In this document: positions 28,742-37,952 of the stretch, in pieces
How the letters are laid out: each line of letters starts with the position of its first letter
How positions within the stretch are numbered: position 1 is the first letter of the stretch
DNA from: an uncultured bacterium
GTDB lineage: Bacteria > Bacillota > Clostridia > Oscillospirales > Ruminococcaceae
Assembly: GCA_905214265.1 (NCBI GenBank)
Contig: CAJMLQ010000014.1
Span: 1 to 39,163 of the forward strand
Reading direction: 5' to 3'
Length of the DNA stretch: 39,163 bases
Translations under genes and position numbers: made by a program
The notes under the pieces: model-generated
Database searches by the model: none
What the model was told of the DNA's origin: nothing
Seen by the model: the letters and a program-made list of their open reading frames with translations, nothing else

Positions 28742-29902
28742 TCATACCCGGCGGATTTTATCCCAGAAGGAGGTGCCGGGTAGGGAATTCGGCAGCGCGA
28801 AATAGTCTAAGATGGTTCGGGCAATGTCGGCGAAGGTCTCGCGGGTCCCTAGGCTGACGCCCGCCCGCAGCGGAGCTCCCCAAGCCAGCATGGGCGTGTA
28901 TTCGCGGGAATGATCTGTGCTGGGGGTGGAGGGATCGCAGCCGTGGTCAGCAGTGAGGATCAGCAGGTCCTCCTCCTGCAACAGGGGGAGAAACTGCCCA
29001 AGCCAACGGTCAAACTGGGAGATGGCGGCGGCGTAGCCGTCAACGTCATTGCGATGGCCGTATTTCATGTCGAAATCCACCAGATTCACAAAACACAGCC
29101 CCTGAAAGTCCTCGTGAGCCAGAGCTGCTGTCCGCGCCATGCCGTCCGCATTATCCAGGGTGTGGAACTCCCGGCTGATGGAGCGTCCTGCAAAGATATC
29201 CCAGATCTTTCCGACGCTGACAGTTGCAAAGCCTCCGCGGCTGAGGACATCCAAAAAGGTTTCGCCGGGAGGCTCCAGGGAAAAATCACGCCGCCGGGGA
29301 GTGCGCTCATAGGAGGGTGCGTTCCCGCAGAAAGGCCGGGCAATGACCCGCCCTACGCCCAGCATGCTGCGGGCGATGCCGCAGTATTCATAGAGCTGCT
29401 TCACCGGGATGACGTCCTCGTGGGCGGCAATCTGGCAGACACTGTCCGCCGAAGTGTATAGAATCAGGTCTCCGGTCCGGACATGGCGCTCCCCATAATC
29501 CCGGAGCACCTCCGTCCCGGAGTAGGGGCGGTTGCAGAGGAGCCCCCGGCCGGTGCGGCGGGAAAATTCACTGCAGAAATCCGATGGAAAACCCTGAGGG
29601 TAGGTGGGTAGGGGCTTTTCCGACCGGATGCCTCCGATTTCCCAGTGGCCGATGATGGTATCCTTTCCGCAGGAGGCTTCCTTCATCCGGGCGACACAGC
29701 CCGAAAAATCGCGGGACTGTCCGGGAAGGGGGGGCACTCCATCAATGTGGAATAGCCCGAGATCCGCCAGATTCGGCACGGAGAACCGGGGGCTTTTTCG
29801 GATGGCTCCCAACGTGTCGCTGCTGTCGTCGCCGTACTGCCCTGCGTCTGGAAGAGCCCCGATTCCGAAGCTATCCAGCACGATTAGAAAGACTCGTTTC
29901 AT
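28742..29902 (-). CDS. deoB: Phosphopentomutase
   Basis: A 386-residue alkaline-phosphatase-superfamily metalloenzyme that interconverts (deoxy)ribose-1-phosphate and (deoxy)ribose-5-phosphate. The N-terminus FLIVLDSFGIGALPDAGQYG with the metal-binding Asp, the central GKDTIIGHWEIGG with the phosphorylated Thr, and the C-terminal LTADHGCDPSTPSTDHSREY metal site are all present. Length agrees with DeoB. It is the last gene of the leftward operon and links nucleoside phosphorylase (udp-like) to DeoC. It overlaps the upstream membrane-protein gene by 32 bases. Confidence 0.96.
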   Translation of the reverse strand: MKRVFLIVLDSFGIGALPDAGQYGDDSSDTLGAIRKSPRFSVPNLADLGLFHIDGVPPLPGQSRDFSGCVARMKEASCGKDTIIGHWEIGGIRSEKPLPTYPQGFPSDFCSEFSRRTGRGLLCNRPYSGTEVLRDYGERHVRTGDLILYTSADSVCQIAAHEDVIPVKQLYEYCGIARSMLGVGRVIARPFCGNAPSYERTPRRRDFSLEPPGETFLDVLSRGGFATVSVGKIWDIFAGRSISREFHTLDNADGMARTAALAHEDFQGLCFVNLVDFDMKYGHRNDVDGYAAAISQFDRWLGQFLPLLQEEDLLILTADHGCDPSTPSTDHSREYTPMLAWGAPLRAGVSLGTRETFADIARTILDYFALPNSLPGTSFWDKIRRV

Positions 29903-30545
29903 TGGAAGAACTTCCTCTCTTTCGCTTGGGAGAATCGTCTGCGTCTCCCAACAGCTTCATAACGGCACACATAGCAGGACCTGACAGAAGAGCTGCTGTG
30001 ATGGTGCCAATGCCGAAAGTTCCGCCTAAGATCCCGCCGATTATGACGCAAAGAATGTCAAACAGGATTTTGAAGGCACGAAGGGAAATGGGCACCCGTT
30101 CTGAAAAGTGAAGCATCAGCGCATCCACAGGTCCGCAGCCCAGATCTGCATGGAGATAGAATGCCATTCCCAATCCGTATGCGGCTACACCAGCCAGAGA
30201 GCTGACCCCTTTGCCGATCCAGCCGGACGGAGCATAGGAAAAAAATTCGAGGAACAGATTCAGAAGCGGGCCTATTCCCGCGACAACCGCAACCGTGCCG
30301 ACGCCGATCCGTTTTCGATCGAAGAAGAAGAGAAATATCAGGACCGCTGCACCCACCAGTATCTCAGTAGTTCCCAGACGGATGTGCAATACCTCTGACA
30401 CGCCGGTATAAAGAACGGAGAGAGGATCCATACCGATACCGGAACAGAAGAAAAAGAATCCAGCAAGAGCCAGCAGGACGATGCCGGCAGCTAAAAACAG
30501 ATAGCGGATGATCCGTTGTTTTGTCGAAATTTTCTTGCATTTCAT
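29871..30545 (-). CDS. YczE/YyaS-like membrane protein
   Basis: A 224-residue protein with five or six membrane segments: about 14-34, 45-65, 75-95, 100-125 and 150-200. The motifs GFFFFCSGIGMDPLSVLYTG and FYLHADLGCGPVDALMLHFS are the duplicated G-x-(D/G)P(L/V)(S/D)(V/A)L pattern of the YczE/YyaS/YitT-like family. Function is unknown. Its position between a uridine-phosphorylase-like gene and deoB, overlapping both, makes transport of a nucleoside, nucleobase or pentose a reasonable guess, but nothing in the sequence proves it. Confidence 0.8.
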   Translation of the reverse strand: MKCKKISTKQRIIRYLFLAAGIVLLALAGFFFFCSGIGMDPLSVLYTGVSEVLHIRLGTTEILVGAAVLIFLFFFDRKRIGVGTVAVVAGIGPLLNLFLEFFSYAPSGWIGKGVSSLAGVAAYGLGMAFYLHADLGCGPVDALMLHFSERVPISLRAFKILFDILCVIIGGILGGTFGIGTITAALLSGPAMCAVMKLLGDADDSPKRKRGSSSNETSLSNRAG

Positions 30546-31327
30546 ATTCTGCTGCTTTTTTCCTCTACATCGGCGTGGATTAACAGCCGTACGGCTTCGA
30601 CTGCGGTCTCGATGGCCGGAGCTGTATCATGGAACGTTGGGTCATGATAGCCAAGCTTGATCCGCTCTTTGTTGGCGCAGACAAGTAAGACCGTTCCGGT
30701 GCGGACTCGACGGGTGCTGCCCAGAATGAAAAGGGTGGAAGATTCCATTTCGGAGACAAGGCAGCCGCCCCGGATCCAGGCATTCCAACGGCGGTGGAGA
30801 TCCTCGGCTATGGGCTGGGCATCGGGTTCATGCTGGCCGTAGAAGGAATCTTTGCATTGGACCACGCCGATGTGATGATCGTGTCCGATCTTTTTAGCGG
30901 CCTGTTCCAGGGCGCAGACCACCTGATGGTTGGCGACGGCGGGAAACTCAATGGGGAGATACTCCCGGCTGGTCCCCTCCGCCCGGATCGCACCGCTGGC
31001 GATGACGATGGAGCCGGGGAGAACCTGTTCGTTCATGCCGCCGCAGGTTCCTACCCGGATAAAGGTATCCGCCCCCACCTTTACCAGCTCTTCCACTGCA
31101 ATAGCCGTGGAAGGACCGCCGATTCCCGTGGAGGTAACGCTGACCTTCTGACCAAGAAGGGTGCCGGTATAGGTCTTATACTCCCGGTTGCAGGCCACGA
31201 GACAGGCATCATCCAGGTAGGAAGCGATCTGCTCGCAGCGGCCTGGGTCCCCGGGCAGCAGAACGTAGCGTCCCACATCGCCGGGTTTCAGGTGTACATG
31301 GTACATGATATCGCTTTCGTTCAGCAT
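30542..31327 (-). CDS. udp: Uridine phosphorylase-like nucleoside phosphorylase
   Basis: A 261-residue enzyme of the PNP/UDP family that splits (deoxy)uridine with phosphate into base and (deoxy)ribose-1-phosphate. Visible are the N-terminal phosphate loop LPGDPGRCEQIASYLDD, VTSTGIGGPSTAIAVEEL, FIRVGTCGGMNEQVLPGSIV and the substrate-binding VSEMESSTLFILG. Specificity for uridine over thymidine or purines is inferred from overall pattern. It overlaps deoC by seven bases and the membrane-protein gene by four. Confidence 0.9.
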   Translation of the reverse strand: MLNESDIMYHVHLKPGDVGRYVLLPGDPGRCEQIASYLDDACLVACNREYKTYTGTLLGQKVSVTSTGIGGPSTAIAVEELVKVGADTFIRVGTCGGMNEQVLPGSIVIASGAIRAEGTSREYLPIEFPAVANHQVVCALEQAAKKIGHDHHIGVVQCKDSFYGQHEPDAQPIAEDLHRRWNAWIRGGCLVSEMESSTLFILGSTRRVRTGTVLLVCANKERIKLGYHDPTFHDTAPAIETAVEAVRLLIHADVEEKSSRI

Positions 31328-31989
31328 TTGGAATCCTCCTTTTCCTCTTCACGGACCAGCCGAACGATGCGGCTGCTGCCCAAACGGTCAGCGCCCAGAG
31401 AGACAAAGAGCTCTGCGTCGGCCAGGGTGCTGATGCCGCCGGCAGCCTTGACGCGCAGCTCCGGCGCGCAGTGCTCTCGCATCAGGCGGATATCTTCCGG
31501 CGTGGCGCCGCCCTTGGAAAAGCCGGTGGAGGTTTTGATGAATTCCGCGCCGGACTGGCTGACGACTGCACAAAGGCGGATTTTTTCTTCCTCCGTCAGC
31601 AGGCAGGTTTCGATGATGACCTTGAGGATGTGTGTCCCCGCCGCGGCTTTGACCTGCCGGATCTCTTCCAGAACATCCGCATAGCGTTCATCCTTGACCC
31701 ACCCCAGATTGATGACCATGTCGATCTCATCAGCGCCGTTTTCAATGGCATCCCTTGTCTCCGCAACCTTGCAGACGGTGGTGTTGTAGCCGTTGGGGAA
31801 GCCGATGACGGTGCAGATGGTCAGCTCCGGAAATGCCTTGCGGACAGGGGCCACATAGCTGGGGGGAATGCACACCGAAGCGGTATGATACGCCTCTGCT
31901 TCCTGACAGAGGGTGGCGATTTCTTCCCAGGAGGCCTGGGGTGCGAGCAGGGTATGGTCCACTTTGTTTAGAGTTTCATAACGGTTCAT
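31321..31989 (-). CDS. deoC: Deoxyribose-phosphate aldolase
   Basis: A 222-residue class I aldolase that splits 2-deoxyribose-5-phosphate into acetaldehyde and glyceraldehyde-3-phosphate. D90 (EIDMVIN), the Schiff-base Lys K123 (HILKVIIETCLL) and the second Lys K152 (FIKTSTGFSKGGAT) are in place, and VIGFPNGYNTT is the conserved phosphate-side loop. It shares four bases with the upstream GH123-like gene and seven with udp, so translational coupling is likely. Confidence 0.95.
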   Translation of the reverse strand: MNRYETLNKVDHTLLAPQASWEEIATLCQEAEAYHTASVCIPPSYVAPVRKAFPELTICTVIGFPNGYNTTVCKVAETRDAIENGADEIDMVINLGWVKDERYADVLEEIRQVKAAAGTHILKVIIETCLLTEEEKIRLCAVVSQSGAEFIKTSTGFSKGGATPEDIRLMREHCAPELRVKAAGGISTLADAELFVSLGADRLGSSRIVRLVREEEKEDSKC

Positions 31990-33758
31990 TTGGCATTCTC
32001 TCCTTTTGTGCCACGGGCGGTCAGAAGGGCAGTGACCATGCGGGACCGAACTTCCTCGTATTCGGCGGGGTCAAAACTGAATTGATTATCATCGGCTTTG
32101 TAGAAATTCCAGCGGGTGATGTCGGGCTGCCGGAAGATCAGGGTCAGGGCCTCGTCCACCAGCTTTTCGCCATCGGGGCATTCCTGTTTTACCATCTGCA
32201 TCAGCTCATAGTCGCCGATGCCCCGCTTCAGAGCAAAATAGCGCAGAGAAAAGACGGGGTATCCATCCTTTCCGGGGTAGACTAGGTAAGCATCCCCATA
32301 GGGCCAGTGCATGGTAGCAGCGTCTTTATAGGGGTCTGTGGGCCAGCAGGTGTACGCCCAGCGGGAAAAGCCGTCCATTTTCAGCCATTCAGCCAGAAGA
32401 CCGTGAATTCGTCCTTCCAGCAGGGGAGAGCGGATGAACGTATTGGGAGTCAGAGGCCAGCAGCAGGTGGACCAGACAACCTTTCCGGTGCAGCGGGCCA
32501 TTGCCTTTCTGGTAGCGCCCCGTTCTTCCTCTTCGCTAAGGGCAATATCGGAAATAACAGGCGTGTAGCTGTCAAACTTCAGCTCCGGCCGCTTGTTGAT
32601 GATCGCAGGGCTAATGTCGAGCAGAGTCTTCAAATCAGGTGCGACCTCCCGGATGACAGCCAGCGACTTATTGTACGCATCCATATCCGGCGGCTCGTCA
32701 GCGGTGATCAGGCAGAATTCAGCCCAGCCGTTTTCCTTGAGCCAGCTGTAGAGAGCGGCGATATAGGCTTTGATATCCGCAGTTTTCCGCATGTATTTGC
32801 CGCATCCGTCAGCTTCGTCCACGTAGCGCAGACGGATGGCGTCGGGGTAATCCTCTGTGATGTTGCCGTAATTCCCTGCCCTGTCGGTCCAGTTGCGGAT
32901 GAGACCGAAGAGACAAATTTGTCGGATCATGTCATACTTCTTACAAAGCTTCAGATAGCGATCTAGAATAGAGTAATCGTAGTGAAAAACGCCTTCCGCA
33001 TCCCGGGTGATCCGAACCATGTTGTATTCAAACAGATCGGAATGAGGCAGCACGTCATAGCAGAACTGTCCGGCCCAGGGAATGTCGGCTACTGTGACGG
33101 TAGCGACGACGCACCCAAGAGCGGAAAGAGAACGGGTATAGTTTTCCAGAATCTCGAAATGCCGGTCGGAAAACAGGGGTACGCCGCAGTGCCGGGCGAT
33201 GTTGGCAGGGTGCTGCCAGACCACCAGGTGGAATTTTCGATCGCTTCCGGAAGGCATAACGATGTCGTTTACCTGCACAGTGAAGGGCAGGACACGGACA
33301 AGCTCCTCGTCTTCGAACATGGTATGAGTATAGATCCGCACCTCGCCGGAATAGACGCCGGGAGCGGTGTCTGCCGGAACCTTCACTTCCATAAACAGCT
33401 GCATGGGCCTCCAGCCGATGAAATACGCGCTGCCGTTGTCGAAGATGGGGTCTGCCTTGTAAACCTGGTCGTCGTCCAGAACCATATCCGTCCGGTACAG
33501 GGTCACGTCCAGTCCGGGGCAGACAGCTTTGGGCCGAATTGTAAGAACTGGTCCGGCAGGAGTGAAGTCTGCCCGGTCCTCCATGAGCAGGACGGCGGGA
33601 GCCGTATACCGGATGGCGATGGAAGCGGCGGCCCAGTCATTACGGCAGCAGGCCAAGGATGCGGGCTGCTTTTCAAAACAGGGATCCTCACCGCCGATAA
33701 CGCGGAAGCTTTCGTGCTGCCAGCCACAGTAGAGATCGGTTTCGTTGAGCATTGGCAT
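31986..33758 (-). CDS. GH123/DUF4091-like glycoside hydrolase, copy A
   Basis: A 590-residue protein with no signal peptide. It has an N-terminal beta-rich region (to about 190, including TAPGVYSGEVRIYTHTMFED), a TIM-barrel-like middle with WQHPANIARHCGVPLFSD, an acidic pair in LITADEPPDM (D354-E355), and a C-terminal DUF4091 part (GYPVFSLRYFALKRGIGDYE). Characterised GH123 enzymes are beta-N-acetylgalactosaminidases that use an adjacent Asp-Glu pair in substrate-assisted catalysis; the pair here fits. The neighbours NagA and ROK kinase support an N-acetylhexosamine substrate. The lack of a signal peptide means it acts on imported sugar. AAGGAG lies eight bases before the ATG. Confidence 0.8.
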   Translation of the reverse strand: MPMLNETDLYCGWQHESFRVIGGEDPCFEKQPASLACCRNDWAAASIAIRYTAPAVLLMEDRADFTPAGPVLTIRPKAVCPGLDVTLYRTDMVLDDDQVYKADPIFDNGSAYFIGWRPMQLFMEVKVPADTAPGVYSGEVRIYTHTMFEDEELVRVLPFTVQVNDIVMPSGSDRKFHLVVWQHPANIARHCGVPLFSDRHFEILENYTRSLSALGCVVATVTVADIPWAGQFCYDVLPHSDLFEYNMVRITRDAEGVFHYDYSILDRYLKLCKKYDMIRQICLFGLIRNWTDRAGNYGNITEDYPDAIRLRYVDEADGCGKYMRKTADIKAYIAALYSWLKENGWAEFCLITADEPPDMDAYNKSLAVIREVAPDLKTLLDISPAIINKRPELKFDSYTPVISDIALSEEEERGATRKAMARCTGKVVWSTCCWPLTPNTFIRSPLLEGRIHGLLAEWLKMDGFSRWAYTCWPTDPYKDAATMHWPYGDAYLVYPGKDGYPVFSLRYFALKRGIGDYELMQMVKQECPDGEKLVDEALTLIFRQPDITRWNFYKADDNQFSFDPAEYEEVRSRMVTALLTARGTKGENAK

Positions 33759-33782
33759 AAAATTTTCTCCTTTCTGTCGGAA

Positions 33783-35564
33783 TTATACATGTTTGGCATC
33801 CAATAGGGCTTGGATCATACTGCTCCGGACTTTTTCGTAATCGAGGGGATCAAAACTGTATTGGCTGTCATCTGCCTCATAAAGGTTCCAGAGGGTGATG
33901 TCAGGCTGTCGGATAATGGAATTCAGAGCTTTTTCTACCAATTCTTCACCGTTGGGGCACTCCTGTTTGACCATCTGCATCAGTTCAAAGTCACCGATGC
34001 CCCGTTTCAAAGCAAAGTAGCGCAGAGACAGGATCGGACGTCCGCCCCGGCTGGGGTAGACGAAAAATGCGTCGCCGGTGAACCAGCTCATGCATCTGCC
34101 ATCTTCCAGAGGCTCTACCGGCCAGCAGGTATAGGCCCAACGGAGAAAACCATCCAGCTTCAGCCATTCCGTGATCAGAGGGATGAGTCGGCTTTCCAGC
34201 AGCGGAGAGCCCAGGAAGGTATTGGGCGTTCTGGGGGTGCAGCAGATATACCATATCCGCGTGGCCCTGCAGTGATCCATCGCTTTTTGGATGATCCCCC
34301 GTTCTTTTTGTTCGCAGTTGACAATGGTGTCCAAAAGCGGACAATAGCTGTCGATTCGAAGCTCCGGGTGCTCCGCGATAAAAAAGGGATTGTAGTCTGC
34401 ACAGATGTTGAAGTTCGGAGCAACTTCGTTCATCGTGGCCAGAGACTTCGTCAGCGTTTCCATATTCTCGGGCTCGTCGGGAGCGACCATGCAGTAAGGA
34501 AGCCAGCCTTCATAGTCCAGCCAGTGATACAGCGCAGAAATATAAGCCTTAATATCTGCGGCTTTCCGCATATATTTGGCGCATCTGTCGGATTTGTCGA
34601 TATAACGGAGACGGATAGGATCCGGATAATCCTCGGTGATGTTTCCGTATCCCCAGTTTCCAAATGCGTTTTCTTCTTCCCGCGACCAGTTATGCACCAG
34701 TCCGAAAATATGGATTTCCCGGGTCATGCCGTATTTCTGGCAGAGCTTCAGATAGCGCTGCAGGATCGAAAAATCATAGTGGAAGGTGCCGTCGGTCTCC
34801 TTGAAAATACGGACGATGTTGTATTCAAAAAGGTCGGAGTAGGGGTTTGTCTGAGAGAAGCACCGTTGTCCGATCCAGGGAGCGTCGGATACGGTGATGG
34901 TGGTGATCACGTTGCCCATTTCCCGGAGGGTGCGGGTGTAATCCTCCAGAATTGCGAAATGCTCCTCAGAAAAAAGTGGCACCTGATGATGCCGGGCAAT
35001 GTTGGCAGGATGCTGCCAGATCGCCAGGAAAAATTTCTGATCCACGCCGGAGGGCAGTATCACATCGGCAGCTTTTACTTCGAAGGTCAGAGTTGCGATC
35101 AGCTCTTCATCGTGGAACATCGCATGGGCATAAAAACGGACGGTGCCGGAATAACAGCCGGGGGCAGTGTCCGCAGGAACGTTCAGACGAAGAAACAGCT
35201 GAGTGGGAACATGGGAGGTCACCAGTTCGCTGCCCCAGTCAAAAAGGGCGTCGCCCTTTTTGACCTTGTCGTCATCCATGTGCATCTGCACCCGCGAGAG
35301 GGAAAAATCGGGGAGGCCGGGACAATCTACTTCCGGACGTAACGTCAGATAGTTGTATCCATTCCACTGCCGTTGGTAAAACTCTGCGTGATTCTCCAAC
35401 TGAAGCATAAAATCTTCATCCCATTGAATCACCAGAGAAGCGGCTGCAAAATCATTGCGACAGCAGGTCATCTCCATGTGTTTACAGTCAAAAGCAGGCT
35501 TCTGCCCACGGATCAGACGAAAGCTTTCGTGTTGCCATCCAGAAAAGAAGTAGCTATTGTCCAT
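33783..35564 (-). CDS. GH123/DUF4091-like glycoside hydrolase, copy B
   Basis: A 593-residue paralogue of copy A, collinear over its whole length: both begin near residue 8-30 with GWQHESFR, share WQHPANIARH, and end with RQPDIT.WN.Y.ADD.Q.SFDP. The acidic pair is in VAPDEPENM (D363-E364). It also lacks a signal peptide. AGGAGGAAATTT precedes the ATG. The two copies differ by much more than a recent duplication would leave, which suggests distinct substrates or linkages. The two genes are separated by 24 bases. Confidence 0.8.
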   Translation of the reverse strand: MDNSYFFSGWQHESFRLIRGQKPAFDCKHMEMTCCRNDFAAASLVIQWDEDFMLQLENHAEFYQRQWNGYNYLTLRPEVDCPGLPDFSLSRVQMHMDDDKVKKGDALFDWGSELVTSHVPTQLFLRLNVPADTAPGCYSGTVRFYAHAMFHDEELIATLTFEVKAADVILPSGVDQKFFLAIWQHPANIARHHQVPLFSEEHFAILEDYTRTLREMGNVITTITVSDAPWIGQRCFSQTNPYSDLFEYNIVRIFKETDGTFHYDFSILQRYLKLCQKYGMTREIHIFGLVHNWSREEENAFGNWGYGNITEDYPDPIRLRYIDKSDRCAKYMRKAADIKAYISALYHWLDYEGWLPYCMVAPDEPENMETLTKSLATMNEVAPNFNICADYNPFFIAEHPELRIDSYCPLLDTIVNCEQKERGIIQKAMDHCRATRIWYICCTPRTPNTFLGSPLLESRLIPLITEWLKLDGFLRWAYTCWPVEPLEDGRCMSWFTGDAFFVYPSRGGRPILSLRYFALKRGIGDFELMQMVKQECPNGEELVEKALNSIIRQPDITLWNLYEADDSQYSFDPLDYEKVRSSMIQALLDAKHV

Positions 35565-35585
35565 AAATTTCCTCCTATATATTTT

Positions 35586-35915
35586 TTATTTCCACCGTTC
35601 CAGATTTCGCTTTTGCTTTTCCCGGAAACTGGTGCTGATCTCTTCAGGGGTTATGCCGAGGCAGAGCAGGACGTCAGTCAGGTGCATCAGGACGTCGCAG
35701 ACCTCTTCGGTAAAGTGAGCGTGGGTCGCAGGATCATGGAGAATTTCATCGGTTCCCTGCTTTTTGATAACATCGGTGACTTCACCGATCTCGCCTACTG
35801 TCCAGAGCAGGCAGCAGGCGGCATCTTCCGGGCAGAGGGGTCCCCAATCGTCTTCATATGCTTGATGCAGTTCCTTCTGGAGGAACTGCATCTCGTCAAC
35901 GGATAGGAAATTCAT
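35586..35915 (-). CDS. MazG-like nucleotide pyrophosphohydrolase
   Basis: A 109-residue all-helical protein with the MazG/all-alpha NTP pyrophosphatase metal motif: ExxE in GEIGEVTDVIKK followed about 20 residues later by EEVCDVLMHLTD (ExxD). Such enzymes split nucleoside triphosphates, or sometimes dCTP or nucleotide sugars, to monophosphate and pyrophosphate. It overlaps the ROK kinase gene by four bases (ATGA). Its place inside a sugar operon is unusual and may link to the nucleoside genes downstream. Confidence 0.82.
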   Translation of the reverse strand: MNFLSVDEMQFLQKELHQAYEDDWGPLCPEDAACCLLWTVGEIGEVTDVIKKQGTDEILHDPATHAHFTEEVCDVLMHLTDVLLCLGITPEEISTSFREKQKRNLERWK

Positions 35916-36808
35916 ACTTCTACCTCCCTATTCCAGGCGCGGCGCGCGGCTGCAGCAGCGCCCAGCACGCCGGCATCATTCCCAAATTGCGCCAGGCAGA
36001 TCCTGGTCTCGGAGTAGTACTTCCGGAAGGCCTCGTGCTGGCTCAAGCACTCTCGAATGCCATTTAAAAGGAAATCTCCTGCGGCGCTGATGCCGCCGCC
36101 GATGGAGATCACGTCCGGGCAGAAAATGGAGATCAGGCTGACAAGGCCGATACAGACCTCCTCAATATAGTCCTTCCAGACAGAGAGGATCCGGGGGTCC
36201 CCGGTCCGGGCGGCGTCGACGATCTCCCGCGCATTGGAGTATCCCTCTACCCGGCGGACCAGCGCTGCGGAAGAGGCGTAACGCTCGTAGCAGCCCCGCT
36301 CACCGCAGGGGCAGGGGTCGCCTCCGGCATGCGTGATCATGTGGCCGAACTCCGAGCCCTGGCGGCGGATTTCCCGGTAAGGGCGACCGTCCAGAATAGC
36401 ACCGCCGCCTACACCGGTGCCCAGGGTCAGGTATAGGGCATTGTTCTCTCCTTTCAGAGAGCCGCCTGCCCATTCCGCCATCATGGCAGCATGGGTGTCC
36501 TGTTCCATCCGCACCGGACGGCCAAGGTAGTCCGCAAGAAGAGGGCCAAATGGGACCTGATTCCAGCTAAGATTATCGGCAGTGACGATGCCGGTTTCCG
36601 GATCCACATCTCCGGCACAACCGATGCCGATGGGGATATCTTTCCAGTCCGCGCAGTTTTCGCGAATGAGATCCGCCGCCCGATCCGCCAAAGCGGCAGG
36701 ATCGCCTACAGGAGTCGGTTTCTGCGCCCGGAAAATGATGTTCGAATTTTCATCGATTAGAGCAAATTTTATAGCGGTGCCGCCGATGTCAATTCCGATG
36801 GCGTTCAA
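35912..36808 (-). CDS. ROK-family sugar kinase, likely N-acetylhexosamine kinase
   Basis: A 298-residue cytoplasmic kinase. The phosphate-binding GIDIGGTAIKFALID is at the N-terminus, the sugar-binding segment includes ALYLTLGTGVGGGAILDG, and the ROK zinc site GGDPCPCGERGCYERYAS follows GSEFGHM. There is no helix-turn-helix, so it is an enzyme and not a NagC-type repressor. It lies between MazG-like and nagA genes with four-base overlaps on both sides. With NagA next to it, phosphorylation of GlcNAc, GalNAc or ManNAc at O6 is the likely reaction; glucose cannot be excluded. Confidence 0.9.
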   Translation of the reverse strand: MNAIGIDIGGTAIKFALIDENSNIIFRAQKPTPVGDPAALADRAADLIRENCADWKDIPIGIGCAGDVDPETGIVTADNLSWNQVPFGPLLADYLGRPVRMEQDTHAAMMAEWAGGSLKGENNALYLTLGTGVGGGAILDGRPYREIRRQGSEFGHMITHAGGDPCPCGERGCYERYASSAALVRRVEGYSNAREIVDAARTGDPRILSVWKDYIEEVCIGLVSLISIFCPDVISIGGGISAAGDFLLNGIRECLSQHEAFRKYYSETRICLAQFGNDAGVLGAAAAARRAWNREVEV

Positions 36809-37947
36809 TTTGCGCCCTCCTTCCGATGGATGTGGCCTCCTGCAAGGGTGAAGGAGGGAACCAGATCAGAGGTCCAGCCGGTGAGATTGGCTTCTGCGCC
36901 CAGATAGATGCCGGATTCCAGATTCAGCCAGCGGGCGGCGTTGGCAGAGGCGGCGTTCAGGGCCTGGAAGTCGGGCACGCCCAGGGAAATCAGGTTGCGC
37001 ACCGATCCCGGCAGATAGGTTCCACCGCCGTTGAGGCCTCCGCCTTTTACAAAGGAGGCTCCGTTGCGGACTTCAGTGATCTGGCCGTTGTCCAGATACT
37101 CCCCGTCGGGAAGATTAGTGGTGGAGACAGCGTCGGAAATGAGGATCACCCGATCCGGCCCCTTGCACTTCCAAATTAGGCGTACTGCGCCAGGATGCAG
37201 GTGGACCAGGTCGGCGATCATTTCGCAGTAGATATCCGGTTCCGCCAGAGCGGCGGACAGAAATCCGGGATCCCGGTGGTGGATGGGGCGTGCGGCGTTG
37301 AAAAAGTGGCAGACAGAGCCGACTCCACTGCGGAAGGCGGCTTCTCCTTCCTCATAGGTCGCGTCGCAGTGTCCTGCCTGAACCCGGACGCCCATGCCTT
37401 CCAGCAGGGAGATGACCTCGCCGGCCCCCGGAACCTCCGGAGCCAAGGTCATCTCCCGGATAATGGATTCGTAGCCCTCCATCAATTGGCGGCAGGCTTC
37501 GGCAGAAGGTGGGAGGACGAAGCGTCTCTCCATGGCCCCCAGTCGGTTCGGGCTGATAAAGGGCCCCTCCAGATGGGCACCCAACAACCGGGCACCGGGA
37601 ACACCTTCTTTTTTCTGGCGCTCCATAACCCGGGCGATGACCTTCAGGGACCCGCGCATGACTTCCATGGGTCCGGTGTAGGGAGAGGCCAGCACCGTGC
37701 CCACGCCGGATTCGGCCAGCCGTACCAGCCAGGCCTCCATGCCCTCTACAGTGGGGTGCATGACGTCAAAGCCATCTCCGCCGTGGAGATGGGGGTCGAT
37801 CAGACCGGGGGCCACTGTATCCGCGGAAAAATCCGCAGCGGTTCCGCTGGCGATGCGAGTGATCCGGCCCTCGTCGATTTCCAGGACGCGGTTCTTCTCC
37901 CAGCCATTTGCTGTTAAAAGGCGCTTCGCTCCAACAGTGAACTTCAT
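36805..37947 (-). CDS. nagA: N-acetylglucosamine-6-phosphate deacetylase
   Basis: A metal-dependent amidohydrolase of about 380 residues that removes acetate from N-acetylhexosamine-6-phosphate. Motifs in order: PGLIDPHLHGGDGFD (HxH), GAHLEGPFISP with the metal-binding Glu, VQAGHCDATYEEG, SVCHFFNAARPIHHRDPG, and ILISDAVSTTNLPDG with the catalytic Asp. The ATG at 37947 has GAAAGG nine bases before it; the ATG three codons upstream (37956) abuts that site and overlaps the permease stop as ATGA, so it is the alternative. NagB deaminase is not in the window. Confidence 0.93.
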   Translation of the reverse strand: MKFTVGAKRLLTANGWEKNRVLEIDEGRITRIASGTAADFSADTVAPGLIDPHLHGGDGFDVMHPTVEGMEAWLVRLAESGVGTVLASPYTGPMEVMRGSLKVIARVMERQKKEGVPGARLLGAHLEGPFISPNRLGAMERRFVLPPSAEACRQLMEGYESIIREMTLAPEVPGAGEVISLLEGMGVRVQAGHCDATYEEGEAAFRSGVGSVCHFFNAARPIHHRDPGFLSAALAEPDIYCEMIADLVHLHPGAVRLIWKCKGPDRVILISDAVSTTNLPDGEYLDNGQITEVRNGASFVKGGGLNGGGTYLPGSVRNLISLGVPDFQALNAASANAARWLNLESGIYLGAEANLTGWTSDLVPSFTLAGGHIHRKEGAN

Positions 37948-37952
37948 GTTTT

